Made by a program: the position numbers and the translations under genes
Part shown: positions 1-6,934 of the stretch, one piece after another
How positions within the stretch are numbered: position 1 is the stretch's first letter
How the letters are laid out: each line of letters starts with the position of its first letter
NCBI GenBank assembly: GCA_002772115.1
Contig: PCRW01000031.1
Span: 12,574-24,296 of the forward strand
Length of the DNA: 11,723 bases
Direction of reading: 5' to 3'
Source of the DNA: Candidatus Moranbacteria bacterium CG23_combo_of_CG06-09_8_20_14_all_35_22
GTDB taxonomy: Bacteria > Patescibacteriota > Minisyncoccia > Moranbacterales > UBA2206
Notes under the pieces: generated by a model
Seen by the model: the letters and a program-made list of their open reading frames with translations, nothing else
The model's database searches: none
What the model was told of the DNA's origin: nothing

Positions 1-14
1 CATACAACCGAAAG

Positions 15-974
15 TTATGGCAATAAGCGAGTTAATTTTTTCTTTAGGGCTTCAATTTCTTCAAAATTATGGATAGAAACCGGCAAAATTGTCTGCTTTA
101 TTTTTGCCTTGATTTTTTTTATTTCTCCCGCCAATTTTTTTTCTGAAACTAAATCGCTTTTAGTGAGCAAAATTATTTCTTTCTTTTTTAAAAGTTCCGG
201 ATTATATTTTTCCAATTCTTTGCGAATTATTTTATAATCTTTGAGTAAATTTTCTGATTCTAATGACAGGCAATGGATCAAAATGCGTGTTCTTTGAATG
301 TGGCGCAAAAATTTCGTTCCCAAGCCCTTGCCGTTTGATGCGCCTTCAATAAGACCAGGGATATCAGCAACGATAAAATCGCCCAATGGACCAAGATTTG
401 GTTCAAGCGTAGTGAAATGATAAGCGCCAACTTTGGCATTGGCCGAGGTAAGTTCATTGAGAAGAGATGATTTTCCGGCGCTAGGAAGACCGATTAGTCC
501 AATGTCGGCAATGAGGCGAAGTTCTAAAGAAAAATTATATTCTTCTCCTAACTTGCCTGTTTCAAATTGTTCTGGGGAAGTGTTAACAGCAGAACGAAAA
601 TAAAAATTTCCCCGTCCACCAATTCCGCCATTAGCCACGAGAATTTTTTCTCCAACTTTGGTAATTTCAATAATTTTTCCAGTTTCTAATTGTTGAATAA
701 CTGTCCCAATTGGTACAGTGAGAATCAAATCTTTTCCCGTCGGTCCGTCCGATCGATTAGCTCTCCCCTTTTTTCCATCTTCGGCATAATGTTCTTTGAG
801 ATGACGATATTTATTCAAAGCAAAAATATCCGCCACGCCAATAAAATAGACGCTTCCGCCATTTCCCCCTCGTCCTCCCGTTGGGCCAAGCGCCATTTTG
901 ATTTTGTCAAAAGTGACAATTCCATTGCCTCCCGCCCCCGCCTGAACTTTGATTTTAGCTTCGTCAGTGAGCAT
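15..974 (-). CDS. obg: Obg family GTPase (short form without C-terminal extension)
   Basis: Ribosome-associated GTPase that acts in late 50S assembly and growth control in the cytoplasm. The 319-residue product starts with the glycine-rich Obg fold (about residues 1-155, with GAGGNG and GGRGGNGG runs). The G domain follows: P-loop GLPSAGKS at 162-169, switch I threonines 188-189, DIPG at 204-207, and TKSD at 271-274 for guanine. G5 is probably the SIHN stretch near 300-303. The protein ends right after the G domain, so the extra C-terminal domain found in longer homologues (E. coli ObgE is about 390 residues) is absent. The ATG at 974 gives the family-typical N-terminus. A GC-rich palindromic repeat lies just upstream in the leader. 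Identification is firm; the missing tail is seen directly. Confidence 0.97.
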   Translation of the reverse strand: MLTDEAKIKVQAGAGGNGIVTFDKIKMALGPTGGRGGNGGSVYFIGVADIFALNKYRHLKEHYAEDGKKGRANRSDGPTGKDLILTVPIGTVIQQLETGKIIEITKVGEKILVANGGIGGRGNFYFRSAVNTSPEQFETGKLGEEYNFSLELRLIADIGLIGLPSAGKSSLLNELTSANAKVGAYHFTTLEPNLGPLGDFIVADIPGLIEGASNGKGLGTKFLRHIQRTRILIHCLSLESENLLKDYKIIRKELEKYNPELLKKKEIILLTKSDLVSEKKLAGEIKKIKAKIKQTILPVSIHNFEEIEALKKKLTRLLP

Positions 975-992
975 GAATTTCTTTACTAATTA

Positions 993-1036
993 CCCGCCTC
1001 GACTCGCAAGACAATTGCTCGTCGACGCGAGGCGGG
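993..1036. repeat. GC-rich palindromic element, copy A (CCCGCCTCG family)
   Basis: A 44-bp element bounded by CCCGCCTCG and CGAGGCGGG (9-bp inverted ends) with a less symmetric interior. It is nearly identical to the reverse complement of 2540-2584 (one substitution and one indel) and closely similar to 10616-10657. It stands 18 bp upstream of the obg start, so it is probably transcribed in the obg leader. It is far more GC-rich than its surroundings. Confidence 0.9.
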
Positions 1037-1068
1037 CTAATTTCTTACGAATATACTAATTACGAATA

Positions 1069-1097
1069 ATACTAACAGTAATCATAATATAAGACAA
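1069..1097 (-). promoter_or_regulatory. Candidate obg promoter
   Basis: On the minus strand a TTGTCT box (1097-1092) is followed after 17 bp by TAGTAT (1074-1069), which would start transcription near 1062 and place the GC-rich repeat in the leader. The -10 box matches consensus at only four of six positions, and the region is AT-rich, so chance matches are likely. Confidence 0.35.
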
Positions 1098-1160
1098 TGT
1101 TTGAAAAAAATCTTGTCAGTTGTGAATAAATTAAAATAATTAAATTTTATGCATATGAAC

Positions 1161-1178
1161 AAAAAATTGCGGTCGCAA
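1161..1178 (-). terminator. Weak intrinsic terminator after yidD
   Basis: On the minus strand TTGC, loop GACC and GCAA form a short hairpin followed directly by six T residues (1166-1161), 8 bp past the yidD stop. The stem is only four to five base pairs, so efficiency is doubtful. Confidence 0.4.
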
Positions 1179-1185
1179 GAAATTG

Positions 1186-1458
1186 TTAATATGCTTTATT
1201 CCTACCTCTTCGGCAGGCATGCTTTTTTGGCACTGGATCATACCCGCCGTCGTTCCAGGGGTGGCAACGGATGATTCTTTTGAGTCCTAAAAATCCACCC
1301 CGAAAAATTCCAAAGCGGTCAATCGCTTGGTAGGTGTACTCACTGCAAGACGGATGGAATCGACAAAATCTTTCCGAAGTGACATAAGACAGCCAACTGT
1401 GATCAAGCGACAATGTTTTTTGGTAAAACCGAATGAGGTATAAAATAATCCTTTTCAT
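1186..1458 (-). CDS. yidD: Membrane protein insertion efficiency factor YidD
   Basis: Small inner-membrane-associated protein that assists YidC-dependent insertion of membrane proteins. The 90-residue product has the full family signature: an amphipathic N-terminus (RIILYLIRFYQKTLS), then CRFHPSCSEYTYQAI, then G-rich FRGGFLGLKRI, then RCHPWNDGGYDPVP. Length is normal. In many bacteria yidD sits in the rpmH-rnpA-yidD-yidC cluster; here it stands alone between obg and corA. The start lies in the divergent region shared with the corA promoter. No clear Shine-Dalgarno is visible, and its own promoter is uncertain (a TTGCTT/TATGCT pair with a 16-bp spacer is the best candidate). Confidence 0.95.
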   Translation of the reverse strand: MKRIILYLIRFYQKTLSLDHSWLSYVTSERFCRFHPSCSEYTYQAIDRFGIFRGGFLGLKRIIRCHPWNDGGYDPVPKKHACRRGRNKAY

Positions 1459-1470
1459 ATTTTTCGGGAA

Positions 1471-1499
1471 TTGTCATTTTAGTTTTTTACTGTTATAAT
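1471..1499 (+). promoter_or_regulatory. corA promoter
   Basis: TTGTCA (1471-1476), a 17-bp spacer and a perfect TATAAT (1494-1499) form a near-consensus sigma-70 type promoter. It predicts a start near 1506 and a leader of about 70 nt. It is one of the best promoters in the window. Confidence 0.75.
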
Positions 1500-1577
1500 G
1501 ATAGCATAAAAAAATATAAACTATAAGCAAAAGTTATTAGCGTTAATTTGCTTTAACATTCGCTTCAATTAGTGATC

Positions 1578-2486
1578 ATGGAAACAATCAAACACAATAA
1601 TTTAACTTGGCATTATTTCAAAGAACCGAGTGCGGATGATATTTTGTCGATTCAAAAAAAATATAATCTTCATCCTTTGATTATTGAAGAATTTTCCACG
1701 CCGACTCTTCGACCAAAAGCGACCCAATATGACAATTCTCTTTTTCTTTCCATTCACATCCCGCTTTATGACACGGAAAACAAAACTACTTATCCAGCGG
1801 AAATCGACATTGTCATTTGTGAAAATACCCTAATCACTTCGCATGACCGTGATATTTTTCAATTGAATGATTTTTTCAATGAATTGAAAAATGATAAAGA
1901 TAAAAAAGAAATTTATATGAACCAATCCCCCAGTGCGCTTCTTCGTTTCATCATTGAAATGCTCTTGGAAAGTTGCTTCCCGAAATTGGATCATATTTCT
2001 AATAAATTGGATAATGTGGAAAATGAAATTTTTGCCGGCCACGAAAAAGAAATGGTTTTTGAAATTTCGCTGGTCAAAAGAGATATTTTGAATTTCCGGC
2101 GTACTATGAAACCACAAAGAAGCGTTTTTGAATCTTTAGTGCAAAAAGATTTTCAATTAATTGAACCGGAATTAAAACCTTATTATCAAGATCTAATTGG
2201 AACTAATATTAGAATTTGGAATAATTTAGAATCAGCTAAAGAAACTATTGAATCATTAGAAGAAACTAATAACTCACTGCTTTCTAACAAGCTTGATCTT
2301 ACAATGAAAGTGCTCACAATTTTTTCCGCCGTAATGCTTCCAATGACTGTTTATTCGAATATTTTAGCTATGAGTGCCGACATTCCTTTTGGCAAAGATC
2401 CAAGTGCTTTCTGGATTCATTTGACAATTATGTTTTTGCTTTCAGGAATTACGATTTCGATTTTCAAGATAAAAAAATGGTTATAA
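1578..2486 (+). CDS. corA: CorA family divalent metal ion transporter with altered GMN motif
   Basis: Pentameric inner-membrane channel family for Mg2+ (or Co2+/Ni2+). The product is 302 residues from the ATG at 1578; a GTG at 1572 would add two residues. A large acidic and helical cytoplasmic domain (about 1-240) leads into two C-terminal membrane segments: about 241-263 (VLTIFSAVMLPMTVYSNIL) and about 278-297 (FWIHLTIMFLLSGITISIF), ending in the typical KKWL. In the loop that normally carries GMN, the aligned residues are Ala-Met-Ser (2367-2375), so the pore selectivity signature has lost both Gly and Asn. The fold assignment is secure; the ion is not. It has its own strong promoter. Confidence 0.93.
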   Translation: METIKHNNLTWHYFKEPSADDILSIQKKYNLHPLIIEEFSTPTLRPKATQYDNSLFLSIHIPLYDTENKTTYPAEIDIVICENTLITSHDRDIFQLNDFFNELKNDKDKKEIYMNQSPSALLRFIIEMLLESCFPKLDHISNKLDNVENEIFAGHEKEMVFEISLVKRDILNFRRTMKPQRSVFESLVQKDFQLIEPELKPYYQDLIGTNIRIWNNLESAKETIESLEETNNSLLSNKLDLTMKVLTIFSAVMLPMTVYSNILAMSADIPFGKDPSAFWIHLTIMFLLSGITISIFKIKKWL

Positions 2487-2539
2487 TATTTACTAAAATA
2501 TGAAAAGTTTTTCAAGTGTTTCGTATTTCGCTAATTTCG

Positions 2540-2584
2540 CCCGCCTCGCGTCGACGAGCAATCGTCTTTGCGAGTCGAGGCGGG
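2540..2584. repeat. GC-rich palindromic element, copy B (CCCGCCTCG family)
   Basis: A 45-bp copy in the opposite orientation to 993-1036, differing by one inserted base and one substitution. Ends are CCCGCCTCG and CGAGGCGGG. It finishes 10 bp before the cysS start codon, so it occupies the place where a ribosome binding site would be expected. Confidence 0.92.
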
Positions 2585-2594
2585 TAGTTCGTAA

Positions 2595-4064
2595 ATGAAA
2601 AAAATGCTTAAACTCTATAACACCCTTACGAAAACTAAAGAAGAATTTAAACCGATTTACACAGGAAAAGTTGGGATGTATGTTTGTGGTCCGACGGTTT
2701 ATGATCATTGCCACATCGGGCACGCGCGCGGTTATGTTTCGATGGATGTTTTTCGAAAATATTTAGAATATTTAGGCTATGAAGTTAGATTTATTATGAA
2801 CTACACAGATGTTGGGCATCTTGTGAATGACGCCGAAATAGGCGAAGATAAAATTGAAAAAAAAGCTAAGGCGGAAAAAATTGATCCGATGGAAATTGTT
2901 GAAAATTATATCAATTCTGCCAAAGAAGATTTTAAATCTCTAAATATCAAACCAGCTAATTTTAATCCTCGACCAACGCAATATATTGCACAAATAATTA
3001 AATTTATCGAAGGCTTAATTGAAAAAGAATATGCCTATGAATCCAACGGATCAGTGTATTTTTCTGTAGCCAAATTTCCGCAGTACGGAAAACTTTCCGG
3101 CAGAAAAACTGAGGAATTAATTGAAGGATCGCGCATAGAAACTAATCCTGAAAAGAAAAACCAGCTAGATTTTGCTCTCTGGATAAAGTCAAATGAAAAT
3201 CACATCTTAAAATGGAAAAGTCCTTGGAGCTTGGGTTATCCTGGTTGGCATATTGAATGTTCTGTTATGTCAGCCGATCTTCTTGGTCAAGATACTTTCG
3301 ACATCCATGGTGGAGGAAACGAAAATGTTTTTCCGCACAATGAAAATGAAGTTGCTCAAAGTGAGGCATATTTAGGTAAAAAAATGGCCAATTATTGGAC
3401 ACTTTGGAATATGGTCAATATCAATGGAGAAAAAATGTCTAAATCAAAAGGCAATCATACCTCTGTAAAAGATATACTAAAAGAATATGATCCGATGGTA
3501 ATACGACTCTGGATTATAAGTTCGCAATACAGAAGTGTTATTAATTATTCTCCTAGCGTTCTTGTTCAAGCTAAGGTTAATTTGGAAAAAATTTCAGATT
3601 GGGTGAGTAATTTGAAAAATGTTTCTGATGATTCCAAAGGTTCAACCTTTGGCGCGCCAAAGGTTGAACCTCTGGAAAATTTGGAAAAAATAGATTTTTC
3701 TCATATCTATCAGAAACGCTTTGAAGAAGCAATGAATGATGATCTCAACACTCCCCTCGCTCTTTCAATTGTATACGAACTTATTACCGAAACAAATAAA
3801 TTGATGATGGAAAATAAATTGAGCGCAGATTCAGCAAAAAATATTTTGAGTTTTTGGGAAAAAATTAATAAGGTTTTTGGATTGATTATAAAAGAAGAAG
3901 AAGAAAATATTCCTGAAGAAATTGTGAAGTTAGCCGGGGAAAGAAAACAGGCGCGGGAAAATAAAGACTTTCAAAAATCAGATGAACTGCGTAAAAAAAT
4001 TGAAGAAACAGGATATATTATTGAGGATTTGAAAGATAATAATTATAAAATAACAAAAAAATGA
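2595..4064 (+). CDS. cysS: Cysteinyl-tRNA synthetase
   Basis: Class I synthetase that charges tRNA-Cys. Visible hallmarks over 489 residues: zinc ligands C31, C222, H248 and E252; HIGH at 40-43; GWHIECS around 217-223; DIHGGGNENVFPHNENE; and KMSKS at 280-284. Relative to the E. coli enzyme (461 residues) it is longer, partly through residues 348-359 (KGSTFGAPKVEP), which are encoded by a perfect DNA palindrome inserted in frame. A downstream ATG (2604, giving MLKLYNTLT) matches the usual family start and may be the true one. There is no Shine-Dalgarno; a GC-rich repeat abuts the start. The stop TGA overlaps the ATG of the next small gene, implying translational coupling. Confidence 0.97.
   Translation: MKKMLKLYNTLTKTKEEFKPIYTGKVGMYVCGPTVYDHCHIGHARGYVSMDVFRKYLEYLGYEVRFIMNYTDVGHLVNDAEIGEDKIEKKAKAEKIDPMEIVENYINSAKEDFKSLNIKPANFNPRPTQYIAQIIKFIEGLIEKEYAYESNGSVYFSVAKFPQYGKLSGRKTEELIEGSRIETNPEKKNQLDFALWIKSNENHILKWKSPWSLGYPGWHIECSVMSADLLGQDTFDIHGGGNENVFPHNENEVAQSEAYLGKKMANYWTLWNMVNINGEKMSKSKGNHTSVKDILKEYDPMVIRLWIISSQYRSVINYSPSVLVQAKVNLEKISDWVSNLKNVSDDSKGSTFGAPKVEPLENLEKIDFSHIYQKRFEEAMNDDLNTPLALSIVYELITETNKLMMENKLSADSAKNILSFWEKINKVFGLIIKEEEENIPEEIVKLAGERKQARENKDFQKSDELRKKIEETGYIIEDLKDNNYKITKK
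3638..3671. repeat. Perfect 34-bp palindrome inserted in frame in cysS
   Basis: Self-complementary over all 34 bp with GGCGCGCC at its centre and AGGTTCAACCT / AGGTTGAACCT as outer 11-bp arms. The same two 11-bp arms occur at 9745-9755 and 9765-9775. It encodes residues 348-359 of CysS, in a linker after the catalytic core. Confidence 0.92.
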
Positions 4065-4234
4065 CTGACGAATGTATAAAAAAATGTCTGATTAAAAATA
4101 TTGAAAAAAATGCTTGCGCTTGTGATATTCCTAAATCGGCTGAACAAAAAGTGGAAGATCTAAAACAAGCAATCGTAGCCTTGGGTTTTAAGGTAGAAGA
4201 AACCCCCGAAGGAGATATAAAGATGTCGGAATAA
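4061..4234 (+). CDS. Small cysteine-containing hypothetical protein coupled to cysS
   Basis: I do not recognise this 57-residue product. The ATG lies inside ATGA with the cysS stop, a classic coupled start. It begins MTDECIKKCL and has four cysteines at 5, 9, 19 and 21 (C-x3-C...C-x-C). A charged helical-looking part (VEDLKQAIVALGFKVEE) follows, then a short tail ending KMSE. There is no membrane segment. The cysteine spacing could bind a metal or form disulfides, but no known zinc motif is matched. Its coupling to a Cys-using enzyme is suggestive only. The open frame plus overlap supports a real gene, though 57 codons is short. Confidence 0.6.
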   Translation: MTDECIKKCLIKNIEKNACACDIPKSAEQKVEDLKQAIVALGFKVEETPEGDIKMSE

Positions 4235-4293
4235 TTTTCATTTTTCAATTTTCAATCGGTTTCCAATTAATAAATTTTAGAATTGTAAATTTA

Positions 4294-4319
4294 AAAAACT
4301 CTCACTTTTGAGAATTTTT
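4294..4319 (+). terminator. Possible hairpin terminator between the cysS operon and dus
   Basis: AAAAACTCTCA, loop CTTT, and TGAGAATTTTT pair with one mismatch and are followed by ATTTTAT. The GC-containing core is only five base pairs. It ends just 7 bp before the dus start, so it could instead be a structure in the dus leader. The rest of 4235-4326 is AT-rich with no clear promoter. Confidence 0.35.
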
Positions 4320-4326
4320 ATTTTAT

Positions 4327-5385
4327 ATGAATAATTTTTGGTTAAAAATAAAAAAACCAATCTTGGCTTTGGCGCCGATGGCGGGCATAACAGACAGCGC
4401 TTTTCGAGAAATTTGTAGAAAGCATGGAGCCGATGTGGTTTACAGCGAAATGGCAAGCGTTTCGGCTCTTTTTTATAAACCGCAGAAAACTTTAGAATTG
4501 GTAAAATTTAATAAAGTCGAAAGGCCATATGTCGTGCAACTTTTTGGCAAAGATCCAGCGCATTTTGCCAAGGCGACCAAAATAATTTCGGACCCCTCCC
4601 TAGCCCTCCCCTTAGTAAAGAGGAGGGGGCAAATTCCGGATGGCATTGATATAAATTTTGGCTGTCCCGCCAAGAAAGTTTTTGGTCATGGATCAGGTTG
4701 CGTATTGATGATGCAAAAAAAATTAGCGCGGGAAATTATTTCAGCTGTTTGTGAAAATACCAAATTGCCGGTATCTATAAAAATTCGTGCAGGCGTAGGC
4801 GATCCTAAAGCCGGACTTTTAAAAAATTCCCAAAGTCCGGCTTTAGGAATTTCGGCTCTAGATTTTATAAAAAATACAGCCGATCTCCCCTACTCGGCCA
4901 TTATGATTCACGGCCGAACTTATGAAGGCGGATTTTCCGGACCAGTAGATTTTAAAATTGTCGAAAAAATAAAAAAAATGTTTCCACAAAAAATTGTTTT
5001 GGCAAATGGTGGGATAAATTCCGCCGAAGAGGCTGTAAAAATTTTGCAAGATTATCCGCTACTTGATGGCCTAGGAATTGCCCGAGGTGCATGGGGCCGA
5101 CCGTGGATATTTGAGGAAATTAAAACACCATTACCCTCCTCGCCCATACTCGGGAGAGGAGATGGAGGAGAGGGCGAGGGTTGCAAAAAATTTGATTTCC
5201 CACACATCAAAAAAATTATGCTTCTTCATGCTAAATTGATTCACGAAAATAAAGGCGCGCGCGGACTTTTTGAAATCCGAAAACATATGAGTTGGTATGT
5301 CAAAGGCTTCCCCAGAGCTTCGGAACTGCGAAGAAAACTAGTTATGGCAAATAGCCTTAAAGAAATAAAAGAAATTCTATCCTAA
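4327..5385 (+). CDS. dus: tRNA-dihydrouridine synthase (DusB-like) with three in-frame inserts
   Basis: FMN enzyme that reduces uridine to dihydrouridine in tRNA D-loops. The TIM-barrel begins APMAGITDSAFR (16-27). The catalytic cysteine is C113 in NFGCPAKKV, followed by GHGSGCVLM. FMN or substrate residues are visible in IKIRAG (151-156) and IHGRTYEGGFSG (194-205), and NGGI sits at 227-230. The 352-residue chain is enlarged by three stretches coded by palindromic or repeat-like DNA: about 89-102 (DPSLALPLVKRRGQ), 159-174 (DPKAGLLKNSQSPALG) and 269-285 (LPSSPILGRGDGGEGEG). All keep the frame and avoid stops, and the catalytic residues remain, so the enzyme is probably active. No Shine-Dalgarno or obvious promoter precedes the ATG. 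The exact Dus subtype is not certain. Confidence 0.95.
   Translation: MNNFWLKIKKPILALAPMAGITDSAFREICRKHGADVVYSEMASVSALFYKPQKTLELVKFNKVERPYVVQLFGKDPAHFAKATKIISDPSLALPLVKRRGQIPDGIDINFGCPAKKVFGHGSGCVLMMQKKLAREIISAVCENTKLPVSIKIRAGVGDPKAGLLKNSQSPALGISALDFIKNTADLPYSAIMIHGRTYEGGFSGPVDFKIVEKIKKMFPQKIVLANGGINSAEEAVKILQDYPLLDGLGIARGAWGRPWIFEEIKTPLPSSPILGRGDGGEGEGCKKFDFPHIKKIMLLHAKLIHENKGARGLFEIRKHMSWYVKGFPRASELRRKLVMANSLKEIKEILS
4594..4630. repeat. Imperfect C-rich/G-rich inverted repeat inside dus
   Basis: A C-rich half (CCTCCCTAGCCCTCCCCTT) faces a G-rich half (AAGAGGAGGGGGC), able to form an imperfect stem. It codes for residues about 89-102 of Dus, just before the conserved DGIDINFGCP strand, where relatives have no such segment. 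The boundaries are approximate. Confidence 0.65.
4803..4848. repeat. 17-bp inverted repeat inside dus
   Basis: TCCTAAAGCCGGACTTT (4803-4819) and its exact reverse complement (4832-4848) flank a 12-nt AT-rich loop. Frame is kept through both arms, giving residues 159-174 of Dus. No second copy is visible in this window. Confidence 0.85.
5133..5181. repeat. C-rich/G-rich inverted repeat near the 3' end of dus
   Basis: ACCCTC-CTCGCCC on the left pairs with GGGCGAGGGT on the right, apart from a three-base bulge; the middle is G-rich. It codes for the low-complexity residues 269-285 of Dus. It resembles the element at 4594-4630 in base composition, but not closely enough to call them copies of one family. 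Confidence 0.7.
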
Positions 5386-5402
5386 CATTCGATGTTAGGA
5401 TA
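5378..5402 (+). terminator. Hairpin overlapping the dus stop codon
   Basis: TATCCTAACAT, loop TCG, and ATGTTAGGATA form a perfect 11-bp stem. The dus TAA (5383-5385) lies in the left arm. The 3' side continues as GTTTATTATAATAA, not a clean U-tract, so it may terminate weakly or simply protect the 3' end. Confidence 0.5.
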
Positions 5403-5445
5403 GTTTATTATAATAACTTGCGCATAAACTGGGTAAAAGTGCAAG

Positions 5446-5474
5446 TTGACCCGCTTGGGTAATTGCGTTAAAAT
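5446..5474 (+). promoter_or_regulatory. dnaB promoter
   Basis: TTGACC (5446-5451), a 17-bp spacer, and TAAAAT (5469-5474), each one base from consensus. The predicted start is near 5481, giving a leader of about 78 nt that contains the short hairpin at 5527-5546. Confidence 0.65.
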
Positions 5475-5526
5475 TAGTTAGATATAGTTTAATTATTTAG
5501 TGTATAAAATTTAATTTTTACACTAG

Positions 5527-5546
5527 ATTCCCGCTTGCGCAGGAAT
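5527..5546. repeat. Short ATTCC...GGAAT palindrome before dnaB
   Basis: ATTCC and GGAAT flank a GC-rich middle (CGCTTGCGCA), a common form of dispersed bacterial palindromic repeat. Only one copy is seen here. It ends 12 bp before the dnaB ATG, and its GGAA could double as a weak Shine-Dalgarno. Confidence 0.55.
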
Positions 5547-5558
5547 GACAAATATTTT

Positions 5559-6926
5559 ATGGCAAAATCTAACACTTCAAATAACGACTTAAAACTCCCA
5601 CCCCAAAACATTGAAGCTGAAAGATCTGTTTTGGGCGCTTTGATGTTGGATAAAGATGCGATTATTAAAGTAGCCAATTTGGTGCGTCTCGGAGATTTTT
5701 ATAAAGATGATCATAATCTGATTTATGAAGCGATGATTGAACTTTATGAAAAACGCGAGCCGATTGATGTTTTGAGTCTGTCTAATCGCTTGGAAGAAAA
5801 AAAACAGCTGGATAAAATCGGTGGCTCGAGTTATCTCACGGAACTCGTCAATTCTGTTCCGTCCAGTTCCAATATCACTCATTATGCCAAAGTAGTGCAA
5901 AAAAAATCCACTTTGCGAAAATTAATTATTACTGCCAGTGAAATTTTAGAATTAGGTTATCAAGAAGGAGAAGATATGGAAAAAATTCTTGATATGGCGG
6001 AACAAAAATTATTTCTTGTTTCGCAAAAATATATCAAACAAGATTTTGTGCCGATCAAATCAATTTTGGAAGCTGCTTTTAATCGCATTGATGAACTTCA
6101 TAAAGGTGATCACAAATTGCGGGGCATTCCAACTGGATATCCTGATATGGATAATATTCTAGCTGGTTTTCAAAAATCTGATTTGGTTATTTTAGCGGCT
6201 CGGCCATCTATTGGAAAAACAACTCTGGCTTTAGATTTTGCTCGGCAAATTGCCGTAAAGGAAAAAATTCCCGTCGGTATTTTTTCTTTAGAAATGGGTT
6301 CTGATCAGTTGATTGACAGAATGCTCTCCGCCCAATCCGGAGTTGATTTGTGGCGTCTTCGCACTGGTAGACTCAAAACTGGCGAAGGTGATGATGATTT
6401 TCAAAGAATCGGTGAAGCAATGGGAACACTTAGTGAGGCACCGATTTATATCGACGATGCTGGATCAGCTAATGTGATGGAGATGCGCACAATGGCGCGT
6501 CGTCTTCAATCGGAACATAATGTCGGACTGATCATAGTCGACTATTTGCAACTTATGGAAGGAAGAAATGGCGGTGGTGATAATCGCGTCAATGAAATTT
6601 CCGAAATTTCTCGTGCCCTAAAACAACTCGCTCGCGAACTCAATATTCCAATTGTCGCACTTTCTCAACTTTCTCGCGCCGTAGAATCCAGAAGTCCGCA
6701 AATTCCAAAACTTTCCGATCTTCGTGAATCCGGTTCAATCGAACAGGACGCTGATGTGGTAATGTTTCTTTACCGTGAAGATCGCGAAAAACCGGATACG
6801 CCGAATAAAAATATCGTGGAAGTGCATATTGCCAAACACAGAAACGGACCAGTTGGAAAATTGTCACTATATTTCAATGAAAATTCTACAACTTTTAAAT
6901 CATTAGAACGAGCACACACTGAATAG
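5559..6926 (+). CDS. dnaB: Replicative DNA helicase DnaB
   Basis: Hexameric 5'-3' helicase at the replication fork. From the ATG at 5559 the product is 455 residues, near the family's usual size. The N-terminal helical domain begins with LPPQNIEAERSVLGALM; a linker helix follows near 130-180. The RecA-like motor carries Walker A (AARPSIGKT, about 213-221), GIFSLEMGSDQL, Walker B LIIVDYLQLM, and ALSQLSRAVESR plus SDLRESGSIEQDADVV. A TTG at 5535 would add eight residues but lies inside the upstream palindrome, so the ATG is preferred. No intein is present. It is preceded by its own promoter. Confidence 0.97.
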   Translation: MAKSNTSNNDLKLPPQNIEAERSVLGALMLDKDAIIKVANLVRLGDFYKDDHNLIYEAMIELYEKREPIDVLSLSNRLEEKKQLDKIGGSSYLTELVNSVPSSSNITHYAKVVQKKSTLRKLIITASEILELGYQEGEDMEKILDMAEQKLFLVSQKYIKQDFVPIKSILEAAFNRIDELHKGDHKLRGIPTGYPDMDNILAGFQKSDLVILAARPSIGKTTLALDFARQIAVKEKIPVGIFSLEMGSDQLIDRMLSAQSGVDLWRLRTGRLKTGEGDDDFQRIGEAMGTLSEAPIYIDDAGSANVMEMRTMARRLQSEHNVGLIIVDYLQLMEGRNGGGDNRVNEISEISRALKQLARELNIPIVALSQLSRAVESRSPQIPKLSDLRESGSIEQDADVVMFLYREDREKPDTPNKNIVEVHIAKHRNGPVGKLSLYFNENSTTFKSLERAHTE

Positions 6927-6934
6927 AATTTTAT

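Noticed and set aside
1441..1571. Distinct yidD promoter on the minus strand
   Set aside because: The best box pair (TTGCTT with TATGCT, 16-bp spacer) is too weak in this AT-rich stretch to list as a feature.
993..2584. CRISPR array from the repeated GC-rich units
   Set aside because: The copies are 1.5 kb or more apart, in both orientations, one is in a gene, and there are no regular spacers or cas genes.
3638..3671. Central GGCGCGCC as a sign of vector or cloning sequence
   Set aside because: The site is simply the centre of a palindrome whose arms recur elsewhere in the window, and the frame and flanking cysS sequence are natural.
4061..4064. Use of UGA as a sense codon (code 25)
   Set aside because: cysS has its natural C-terminus at TGA, overlapping the next start, and tryptophan is TGG throughout.
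4018..4248. Minus-strand open frame opposite the cysS end
   Set aside because: It mirrors the coupled small plus-strand gene, which has an ATGA overlap and a better start context.
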